A DNA stretch of 64,000 nt from assembly GCA_014695325.1 (NCBI GenBank), contig JACJNZ010000014.1, forward strand, positions 168,102 to 232,101, given 5' to 3'. The first letter of the stretch is position 1; each line of letters starts with the position of its first letter. Source of the DNA: Cyanobacteria bacterium FACHB-502 (GTDB lineage Bacteria > Cyanobacteriota > Cyanobacteriia > Elainellales > Elainellaceae). Of the stretch, positions 1 through 7,287 are shown in pieces. The notes beneath the pieces are model-generated. The model searched no databases. It had not been told where the DNA came from and saw nothing but the letters and a program-made list of their open reading frames with translations. The position numbers and the translations under genes were made by a program.

Positions 1-1
1 C

Positions 2-1102
2 CTCTGGCACAACGATCCCGAACTTGGCTCGCTCTGGGTGGACATCGCTACGGCTCGCACCGAGTTTTATCCCTATCCGGCGGCAAACCCTGAAGTCGAG
101 GCAAGCTCAATCCGGCAGGATTTATATCGGCGCGATTTCACGATTAACGCGATGGCAATCCGGTTGACTACCCCCCGACGCGGCGAACTGCTCGACTTTT
201 TTGGCGGTGTGATTGACCTGGAAGCAAAGCAAATCCGTGTCCTCCATGCCAATAGCTTTATCGAAGACCCAACGCGCATCTATCGCGCAGTGCGTTTTGC
301 CACGCGACTTGGATTTCAGATCGAACCGCAAACTGAAGGTTACATTCGCCATGCGATCGCCAGCGGGGTTTATGACCGAATCCAGCTCGAAATGGAGAAA
401 ACCCCCGCACTGCAAACCCGCCTGAAGCAAGAGTTGAAATACATTCTGGAAGCTTCCTATTGGAAACGGGCGATCGCGCTTTTAGATCATCTGGGCGCAA
501 TTTGCTGTATCCATCCTGAGCTGAAACTCACCGATTCCCTCTGGTACCAGCTCCGTTTTGCCGATCGCTGGCTGAAACAATTTGCCCCTTCCAAAACCTT
601 TTCTCACTGGCAAATTTTGCTCGAAGTCATGCTGCTGCACCTGCTACCCGCAGCCCGAGTCAAAGTCGCAACGCATTTTCAGCTTCCTGCCGGCAGCCTC
701 GATCGACTAGGACAGTTTGACGATCGACAAAAATGGGTAAATGAGCAATTGCCTGAATGCGATGCGAAGCACTTCCCTTCTGGGACAACCCGTCTTAGTA
801 AGGTTTATCGGCTGCTGCAACCCTTGGATTTTGAGACGCTGACGCTGCTAGCAATCACCAGTTCTCGCGCAATTCGACGACGTATTTGGCAATACCTCAC
901 TAAGGATTCGGCGATCGAACCTTTGCTCAACGGCAACGATCTCAAACAGCTTGGCTTCAAACCCGGACGGCAGTATAAGGAGATTTTAGAAACGGTTTTT
1001 GATGCAACGTTGGATGGAGTGGTGCGCGATCGAGCCGAGGCAGTGCGGTTTGTTGAGGAACAGTTTGAAAAGGGAGAGCGGTACAGCAAAGAGACGCATT
1101 GA
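2..1102 (+). CDS. CCA-adding enzyme / poly(A) polymerase family nucleotidyltransferase, 3' part
   Basis: The frame is open from the first bases of the window, so the true start lies upstream and the N-terminal nucleotidyltransferase signature is missing. What remains begins in the palm domain: VDIATARTEFY, then RRDFTINAMAIRL, the hallmark of class II CCA-adding enzymes, then the EDPTRIYRAVRFATRLGF helix region that binds the template-like nucleotide pocket. About 250 residues of helical neck/body/tail follow. The family adds or repairs the 3' CCA of tRNA in the cytoplasm. The encoded tRNA-Asn in this window lacks CCA, in line with a need for the enzyme. It stops 97 bp before the next gene on the same strand. 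CCA versus A-adding specificity cannot be told from this part. Confidence 0.9.
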   Translation, partial: LWHNDPELGSLWVDIATARTEFYPYPAANPEVEASSIRQDLYRRDFTINAMAIRLTTPRRGELLDFFGGVIDLEAKQIRVLHANSFIEDPTRIYRAVRFATRLGFQIEPQTEGYIRHAIASGVYDRIQLEMEKTPALQTRLKQELKYILEASYWKRAIALLDHLGAICCIHPELKLTDSLWYQLRFADRWLKQFAPSKTFSHWQILLEVMLLHLLPAARVKVATHFQLPAGSLDRLGQFDDRQKWVNEQLPECDAKHFPSGTTRLSKVYRLLQPLDFETLTLLAITSSRAIRRRIWQYLTKDSAIEPLLNGNDLKQLGFKPGRQYKEILETVFDATLDGVVRDRAEAVRFVEEQFEKGERYSKETH

Positions 1103-1198
1103 GCACGATCGCTCACTCCAGGCTTTGCAATTGCCAATTCCGAATTCCAAATTATTTACACGGCAGAATGGAAAGGTTGACTCGGACGCTGAGAACCT

Positions 1199-2092
1199 GT
1201 GAATTGGATTGAGACTTATAAGGGTGAAATCGCCGGATTGGGGGCTGCGCTGATCTGGGCGATCGCTTCCTCGATTTATGTGGGGTTGGGGAAACAGATG
1301 CCGCCCCTAATTTTGAACTTTACGAAGAGTGGGATTGCGATCGGCTTTATTTTGCTGACGCTGCTGCTGCGGGGCGATGTGCCTGACTTGAGCGGGATGA
1401 GTGTCTTGCTGCTGGGGTTGAGCGGGGCGATCGGAATTGGGTTGGGCGATACCGCGTTTTTTGCCAGTTTGAATGCGCTGGGGGCAAGACGATCGCTCTT
1501 ATTTGAGGCGTTGTCGCCTTCGATGGCAGCAATTTTGGCAGGGTTATTCCTTAGCGAACAGCTAGGGCTGCAAACCTGGATCGGAATTGCCTTAACCCTG
1601 GGAGGGGTTGCCTGGGTCGTGGTGGAACGCACACCCAATGAGCCGCGAGATCGATCGCACCGCTGGTTGGGGATTGGCTTCGGATTACTGGCGGCACTGG
1701 GTCAGGCAGGCGGAGCCGTTTTGTCCAGAGCAGCGTTAGCCGGAACCACAGTCAGCCCACTCTGGAGTACGCTGATTCGTCTTGCAGCAGGTGTGCTAAT
1801 TTTGCTAGTCTGGATGGTGGCAAAGCGTCAGCCCCTCCGAGTTTTCCAGCCGCTTCGATCGCCCCGCTTCCTGGCTATCCTGGCACTCACCGCGTTTAGC
1901 GGCACGTATCTGGCAATCTGGCTCCAGCAAACTGCCCTCAAATTCACTGCCACGGGCATTGCTCAGGCTCTCACCTCGACCAGTCCGCTGTTTGTGATTC
2001 CGATCGCTTTCTGGGCAGGAGAACGAGTGAGTTTAAGGGCAATTTTAGGAGCGACGATCGCCTTAGCAGGAATTTGGTTGCTGTTCGATTAA
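1199..2092 (+). CDS. EamA/DMT-family membrane transporter
   Basis: A 297-residue protein with about ten hydrophobic segments arranged as two EamA halves, the drug/metabolite transporter superfamily layout. Features seen are the early helix GLGAALIWAIASSIYVGL, the conserved first-half ending with ALSPSMAAILAGLFLSEQ, and the second-half equivalent LTSTSPLFVIPIAFWAGERVS. Both carry the typical Pro and Glu near the helix 4/9 ends. The start is a GTG, chosen because the first transmembrane helix begins about ten residues later. The substrate cannot be predicted. It lies 97 bp after the nucleotidyltransferase on the same strand and could be co-transcribed. Confidence 0.85.
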   Translation: MNWIETYKGEIAGLGAALIWAIASSIYVGLGKQMPPLILNFTKSGIAIGFILLTLLLRGDVPDLSGMSVLLLGLSGAIGIGLGDTAFFASLNALGARRSLLFEALSPSMAAILAGLFLSEQLGLQTWIGIALTLGGVAWVVVERTPNEPRDRSHRWLGIGFGLLAALGQAGGAVLSRAALAGTTVSPLWSTLIRLAAGVLILLVWMVAKRQPLRVFQPLRSPRFLAILALTAFSGTYLAIWLQQTALKFTATGIAQALTSTSPLFVIPIAFWAGERVSLRAILGATIALAGIWLLFD

Positions 2093-2122
2093 AAGAGAGC
2101 CAATCAAAATTAAGTCGGATTT

Positions 2123-2389
2123 TCATCTGCGATAGCGTTCTTCGAGCCAGATCCGAACTTCGTTTGCGCTCCCGAAGGTGAGTGATTGATGGGTCGTCGG
2201 GTCGTAGACGCTCCAGTAATGTTCACCCGATCGATCGCGCTTCAGCGTAATTTGCGGTTCAGAATAACCGAGACAATATTGCACAAATCGATCCCAGATC
2301 CGCTTGAGGCGTCCATTTTGCCAGGTTTGCGGCGATCGTGGATTAACGAGGGGGGAGGATTGCTGAATCGGATTGAAATCAGTTCTCAT
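2123..2389 (-). CDS. Small conserved hypothetical protein
   Basis: An 88-residue basic soluble protein rich in Trp, Tyr and Arg: WDRFVQYCLGYSEPQITLKRDRSGEHYWSVYDPTTHQSLTFGS. It has no signal peptide or membrane segment. The composition and compact length resemble small cyanobacterial proteins of unknown function. The pattern 'item-hYWSVYDPTT' with a C-terminal EVRIWLEERY helix looks like one small folded domain. It is divergent from the LysR gene, sharing a 275-bp upstream region, and convergent with the EamA gene 30 bp away. No function is claimed. Confidence 0.65.
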   Translation of the reverse strand: MRTDFNPIQQSSPLVNPRSPQTWQNGRLKRIWDRFVQYCLGYSEPQITLKRDRSGEHYWSVYDPTTHQSLTFGSANEVRIWLEERYRR

Positions 2390-2664
2390 ACCATGACTCC
2401 CGGATGCGAAGGGTGAATCAGACGGTTTGCAGGCAGATTACTTCTTTGGTCATGCTCGTGCTGGAGCACGATGAGTAAATTGAATGGCGGAATAAACTCC
2501 ATCGCCGTAACAAAATTTCATCTGATAGCCCCACTTTAAGTAGCTGCAACGATGAAATCAAAAAGCGCACTGCATCGTTTCCATGAAAAAAATTCATGTT
2601 TACCTCTGGAGTCTCCTGAGAATTTAAGCGACAATCTGGGAAGTGCAGGGAAGAGGTGGACGCG

Positions 2665-3591
2665 ATGAATCTTGAAGGCATTAAGCTATCGCAACTGCGG
2701 GCACTGGCTACGATCGCCAAGTATGGCAACTTCAGTGAGGCGGCTTTTCAGCTTGGTGTGTCTCAATCCGCCATCAGTCATGCAATCGCGGCGTTAGAAG
2801 CTGAATTAGGCGTGGTGCTGCTGTCGCGGGGGCGACATGGGGCTTCGCTAACTCCCGTAGGCGAACGCATTTTGACGCATACTCATACCATGCTGGATAA
2901 TCTGGAGGCGATCGGCAAAGAAGCAAACCTCGCGAAGGGGCTTCAGGGCGGTCATCTACGAATTGCATCATTTCGGAGTGCGGCGACTCACGTGCTGCCC
3001 GGCGTGATTGCAGAGTTTCAGAAGCGGTTTCCGGGCGTGAGTATTACGATTCGCGAATGTCGTTTCGGCGTTTCCGTTGCTCAAGCCCTGCGGCAGGGTC
3101 AGGCAGACCTGGGCATTACCATTTTGCCGACGACCGATGAATTTGAATCCTGGGAACTGCTGCGCGATGAGTATCTGGTTCTGTTTCCCCCCAGCTGCAA
3201 GCTCAAAGACTCCCTCACCTGGCAGGATCTGTACAGGCTGCCCTTAATTTTGCCTTCGTCGCAGGACGAGTGCCGCATCCTGATTGATGCTCACTTCGAT
3301 CGCTTTCAGCAGCCCTTAAAACCCACCTACGAAGTAACGGAAGATTCGACCGCTGTGGGCATGGTCAGCCAAGGCTTGGGCATTACGATTATGGGACGAT
3401 TAGCCGCCGAGCCACTGCCACCCCATGTTCAGGTGAGAAGTCTGCCCGTGAAACTAGAGCGAATTATCGGCGCAGCAATCTTGGCAGAAGGGTTACATTC
3501 TCCGGCGGTTTATGCGTTTCTTGACAGTTTGAAAGCATCAGGGTCAGTTCAGCCCGGCTCTGCCTTGTCTGATTTAAGCGCCGTTGTTTAG
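2665..3591 (+). CDS. LysR-family transcriptional regulator
   Basis: The N-terminal winged helix-turn-helix covers about residues 6-65: QLRALATIAKYGNFSEAAFQLGVSQSAISHAIAALEAELGV, with the usual LysR hydrophobic/Ala spacing. It is followed by the linker helix and a two-lobe periplasmic-binding-like effector domain (HLRIASFRSAATHVLPGVI ... QGLGITIMGRLAAEPLP). The ATG at 2665 has AGAGG about 9 bp upstream; a GTG three codons earlier is possible. LysR proteins usually control themselves and a divergent neighbour, here the small 88-residue gene. The region 2390-2664 would hold the operators and contains a hairpin TCGTGC/GCACGA at 2456-2471. The inducer is unknown. Confidence 0.9.
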   Translation: MNLEGIKLSQLRALATIAKYGNFSEAAFQLGVSQSAISHAIAALEAELGVVLLSRGRHGASLTPVGERILTHTHTMLDNLEAIGKEANLAKGLQGGHLRIASFRSAATHVLPGVIAEFQKRFPGVSITIRECRFGVSVAQALRQGQADLGITILPTTDEFESWELLRDEYLVLFPPSCKLKDSLTWQDLYRLPLILPSSQDECRILIDAHFDRFQQPLKPTYEVTEDSTAVGMVSQGLGITIMGRLAAEPLPPHVQVRSLPVKLERIIGAAILAEGLHSPAVYAFLDSLKASGSVQPGSALSDLSAVV

Positions 3592-3732
3592 CGTTCAGCG
3601 ATCGCCTAATCACAATCTCGTCAGACTAACCTCACTTCACAAAACCCAAAACAAACCCATTAATCCCATCTCCTCCAGGGAGGGAAGTCCGCAGGGCAGG
3701 GTGGGGCAAACCTTCGCGATCGAGCCAAGCTC

Positions 3733-3764
3733 CACCTTTCTGGAATCACCTTTCTGGAATCACC
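3733..3764. repeat. 14-bp tandem repeat, 2.3 copies
   Basis: CACCTTTCTGGAAT is repeated head to tail at 3733-3746 and 3747-3760, followed by CACC. It lies about 90 bp upstream of glmS in otherwise non-coding DNA. This looks like a slipped-strand duplication. Confidence 0.85.
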
Positions 3765-3855
3765 AGATCGACTGCTGTATATCCAGGTGCGTGAACAATA
3801 ATTGCCCCCATTAAAATAAATCCATCCACTTTAGCCTGAAGAGGAGCGTCAGCCC

Positions 3856-5739
3856 ATGTGTGGAATTGTTGGCTACATCGGAACTCAAGCAGCAAGCGGT
3901 ATTTTGCTCGAAGGGTTACGCAAGCTGGAGTATCGCGGCTATGACTCCGCGGGAATTGCCACCATCTGGGAAGGCGAAATTCACTGTGTCCGGGCGAAGG
4001 GCAAACTGCAAAATCTGCAAGACAAGTTAGAAGGCTTACATATTCCCGCACAGGTCGGCATTGGACACACGCGCTGGGCAACCCACGGCAAGCCGGAGGA
4101 ATACAACGCCCATCCCCACATGGATACGGTAAAGCGATTGGCAGTCGTGCAAAATGGCATTATTGAAAACTATCGCGAACTGCGCGAACACCTGAAGGCA
4201 AAGGGACACGAGTTTCGATCGGATACCGACACCGAAGTGATTCCCCACCTGATTGCCGATTATCTGGCAGAACTCTCTACCAGCCCCAATCCCTTACTCG
4301 AAGCGGCACGCCTGGCAGTGAATGACCTTCAGGGCGCGTTTGCGCTGGCGATCGTTTCAGCCGACTATCCCGATGAACTCCTTGCAGTGCGGCAGCAGGC
4401 TCCTTTGGCGATCGGGTTTGGGCAGGGCGAATTCTTTTGTGCGTCGGATACTCCGGCTCTGGTGACGCATACTCGCGCTGTGCTGACGCTGGAAAATGGC
4501 GAACTGGCAAGGCTGACCCCGCTGGGCGTAGAAGTGTATGACTTTGCCGGGCATCGACTCAAGAAAACGCCGCGAATGCTGGACATGAACCCGATTCAGG
4601 TGGAAAAGCAGGGCTTCCGGCATTTCATGGTGAAGGAAATCTATGAACAGCCGGGTGTGGTGAGAACTTCGTTGGAAGCCTATCTGGATAGTGGGTGGAC
4701 AGCCGCTAGTTCTACTTCCCCAATTCGCTTGAATCTGCCGGATGAGTTTTATGCGGATATTGAGCAAATCCAGATCGTTGCCTGCGGTACAAGCTGGCAC
4801 GCCGGACTGGTGGGTAAGTATTTGCTAGAACAGCTTGCCGAAATCCCCACACAGGTGCAGTATGCCTCTGAGTTTCGCTACGCACCGCCCCCACTCACGC
4901 CCCATACGCTAACGATCGGTGTGACCCAATCCGGCGAAACCGCAGACACCCTTTCTGCCCTGGAAATGGACAAGCGACGCAGAACCGATCTCGATCGCAA
5001 ATTTCAGTCCCGCATCCTGGGTATCACGAACCGCACCGACAGCACTTTGGGACATTTAGCAAATCATCTGATCGACACTCGCGCCGGAATCGAAATTGGT
5101 GTGGCAGCAACCAAAACTTTTACTGCGCAACTCGTCGCCTTCTACTGTCTGGCGTTAGAGTTTGCCTATCGGCGCAAAACCGTTCCGCTCGATCGCCTGG
5201 AGCAAATCATTACCGGGCTGCGCCAGCTTCCCTCAGAAATGGAGCTAATTCTTGAAAGCCAGGAACGCTACATCGAAGAACTCGCCCACGATTTCGCCGA
5301 AACCCAGGACTTTATCTTTTTAGGACGGGGCATCAACTTCCCGATCGCCCTCGAAGGCGCACTCAAACTCAAAGAAATCAGCTACATCCACGCCGAAGGC
5401 TACCCCGCAGGCGAAATGAAACACGGTCCGATCGCGTTACTGGATGCAAAAGTGCCTGTGGTGGCGATTGCCATGCCGGGAGCGGTGTATGAGAAAGTGA
5501 TTTCTAACGCTCAAGAAGCGAAAGCTCGTGATGCGCGTTTAATTGGTGTGACACCGATGAATGATGCTCATGCGGCGGAAGTGTTTGATGATATTCTGCC
5601 CGTGCCTTCGGTCGAGGAACTGCTTTCTCCAATTCTGACGGTCATTCCACTACAATTCCTGGCGTATCATATTGCGTCGCGCCGAGGCTTAGATGTGGAT
5701 CAGCCGCGTAATTTGGCGAAGTCAGTGACAGTTGAATAG
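3856..5739 (+). CDS. glmS: Glutamine-fructose-6-phosphate aminotransferase (isomerizing)
   Basis: Converts fructose-6-phosphate and glutamine to glucosamine-6-phosphate, the first step of UDP-GlcNAc synthesis for peptidoglycan and lipid A. The 627 residues match the usual length. The nucleophile Cys2 is in the N-terminal MCGIVGYIG after Met removal, then GIGHTRWATHG of the class II glutaminase domain. Two SIS isomerase domains follow (VACGTSWHAGLVGKYLLE, SQSGETADT-type GVTQSGETADT, FLGRGINFPIALEGALKLKEISYIHAEGYPAGEMKHGP). It ends with the conserved RNLAKSVTVE. AGGAG lies upstream of the start. No glmS ribozyme fold was recognised upstream. Stands alone, with tandem repeats just after the stop codon. 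Confidence 0.97.
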   Translation: MCGIVGYIGTQAASGILLEGLRKLEYRGYDSAGIATIWEGEIHCVRAKGKLQNLQDKLEGLHIPAQVGIGHTRWATHGKPEEYNAHPHMDTVKRLAVVQNGIIENYRELREHLKAKGHEFRSDTDTEVIPHLIADYLAELSTSPNPLLEAARLAVNDLQGAFALAIVSADYPDELLAVRQQAPLAIGFGQGEFFCASDTPALVTHTRAVLTLENGELARLTPLGVEVYDFAGHRLKKTPRMLDMNPIQVEKQGFRHFMVKEIYEQPGVVRTSLEAYLDSGWTAASSTSPIRLNLPDEFYADIEQIQIVACGTSWHAGLVGKYLLEQLAEIPTQVQYASEFRYAPPPLTPHTLTIGVTQSGETADTLSALEMDKRRRTDLDRKFQSRILGITNRTDSTLGHLANHLIDTRAGIEIGVAATKTFTAQLVAFYCLALEFAYRRKTVPLDRLEQIITGLRQLPSEMELILESQERYIEELAHDFAETQDFIFLGRGINFPIALEGALKLKEISYIHAEGYPAGEMKHGPIALLDAKVPVVAIAMPGAVYEKVISNAQEAKARDARLIGVTPMNDAHAAEVFDDILPVPSVEELLSPILTVIPLQFLAYHIASRRGLDVDQPRNLAKSVTVE

Positions 5740-6159
5740 TTTAACGAAGCTGTTCTAACGAAGCTGTTCTCGATGTTTGTATGCAAACAATAAAGTCTTG
5801 AACTCGCGCGTAAAGTTCTAAACTCGTGCGTAAAGTCTTAAACTAACTGTCACACTGAAGGAAGGTTGTGGCAGTTAGCTTGTCTATATGGAGAATGTTC
5901 TAACCTAGAAGATGAGAAAAACGGTGGCTTGTCCCTTGTGTACGCAATCAGCCCATCAAGTTCGTTTGCCATTCAGATATTTTTTGCGACGCAACACTGT
6001 GGCTACATTAGCCTAATTGAGACAGTCCCAATTAAGACAGTGAAGCTGTTCCTATAGTAGATATTACAAACATTATAAATATCACAAACATTGCTAAGCC
6101 CGACTACCGTTGTCAGTCGAGAGTTTTTTGTTGGCAGTCTTGCGCCTTGTCATTCCTGT
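5740..6159. repeat. Intergenic region with two tandem repeat arrays
   Basis: Non-coding stretch after glmS. TAACGAAGCTGTTC is duplicated at 5742-5755 and 5756-5769. A 20-bp unit beginning TAAAGTC/TTCT and ending CTCGCGCG-like is present three times at 5791-5810, 5811-5830 and 5831-5850, the third copy diverging at its end. A related GAAGCTGTTCC recurs near 6045. Short reading frames here show no convincing coding character. Confidence 0.75.
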
Positions 6160-7287
6160 TTAACTCGGTGCAGTTCTTTCCAGTTGGCTATTTAGCGGCT
6201 GGAACAGCTTAACAACAAAGGTTGTTCCTTCGCCCACTTCACTCTCTACATCAATTTGCCCGCCATGCAAGTCTAAGCAATGTTTTACGATGGTTAGCCC
6301 TAGCCCAGTTCCAGGAATTTTGCCCACATTGTTTGCTCGTTGAAAAGGTTCAAACAAATGCTTTTGAGCATCAGAAGGAATTCCAATTCCCATATCTCGA
6401 ACTTGTAAGGTGACTTGTTCTTCATGACAGGAAAGGTCAAAATAGACGGGGCGATCTTGGGGAGAGTATTTAATTGCGTTTGAAATTAAATTCGTGAGAA
6501 TGTGCCTGAGGAGTTTTTGATCCAGACAAGCATTCTCGCAGTGCCCCTGACTGTTGAAAAGGATGCGGTGCTTTGAACCTGTGCTAAATTGGATTTCCTC
6601 GACTAGTCTTCGACAGAAGCGATCTAAATTTAAAGAGGCTGGCTTAAACTTCAAGCTTCCACCTGCGGCTTGACCAACAGATAATAAATCATCCAACAAT
6701 TGATTCATCGATCGAACCGATTGTTGAATTATGTATAAAAACTCGCGTCGTCTTTCTTCGGTTAAATTATGATTTTCCTGCTCCAGCAATTGGGCACAGC
6801 CCAGAATTGAGGTCATCGGACCTCGAAGTTCATGAGCTGCCATTGACCAAAACCGAGATTTTAGCTCACTCAACTCTTTCTCTTTTTCTAGAGCGACGCG
6901 AATCGCAGTTTCTGACAATTTCCGGCGGAGGGCAACTTCGACTGCAACATGCAAGTCCCGCTCATCAAACGGCTTCACGATATATCCAAAGGGGTCTGTC
7001 ACTTTGGCTCGTTGCAATGTGGCTTCATCAGCATAAGCCGTTAAATAAATGACAGGCGTATCAAAATCGGCTCGAATTTGCTCTGCCGCTTCGATGCCAT
7101 CCATTTGACCTTTAAGTCGGACATCCATTAAAACTAACTCTGGTCGTAATTCCGCGACCTTTTCAACTGCTTCTTCTCCAGAGGCGACTGATGCAGGTAC
7201 ACTGTACCCCAACTTTTTCAATCGCTTCTCGATATCACGGGCAACAACTCTTTCATCCTCAACGACTAAAATCCTTTCATTAGCCAT
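6160..7287 (-). CDS. Receiver-histidine kinase (REC-HisKA-HATPase) protein
   Basis: A 375-residue cytoplasmic signalling protein. The N-terminal receiver domain (1-120) has acidic pocket E10/D11, phospho-acceptor Asp55 (LVLMDVRL), T83 and Lys105 (KPF). A short coiled linker leads to the HisKA dimerisation helix with His152 (MAAHELRGP, Gly where most have Thr), then an HATPase domain with N box LISNAIKY, G1 DMGIGIP and G2 GTGLGL. It is thus an input-receiver hybrid, with receiver before kinase. Its ATG directly follows the stop codon of the upstream kinase (TAAATG), so the two are translationally coupled and the light-sensing kinase is the likely donor to Asp55. No DNA-binding output is present. 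Confidence 0.93.
   Translation of the reverse strand: MANERILVVEDERVVARDIEKRLKKLGYSVPASVASGEEAVEKVAELRPELVLMDVRLKGQMDGIEAAEQIRADFDTPVIYLTAYADEATLQRAKVTDPFGYIVKPFDERDLHVAVEVALRRKLSETAIRVALEKEKELSELKSRFWSMAAHELRGPMTSILGCAQLLEQENHNLTEERRREFLYIIQQSVRSMNQLLDDLLSVGQAAGGSLKFKPASLNLDRFCRRLVEEIQFSTGSKHRILFNSQGHCENACLDQKLLRHILTNLISNAIKYSPQDRPVYFDLSCHEEQVTLQVRDMGIGIPSDAQKHLFEPFQRANNVGKIPGTGLGLTIVKHCLDLHGGQIDVESEVGEGTTFVVKLFQPLNSQLERTAPS

Noticed and set aside
3592..3855. glmS ribozyme upstream of glmS
   Set aside because: Looked for the ribozyme core and found only a tandem repeat; cyanobacteria are not known to use it widely.
5866..6057. 63-codon GTG-start ORF after glmS
   Set aside because: Lies in repeat-rich DNA and shows no domain or ribosome site.
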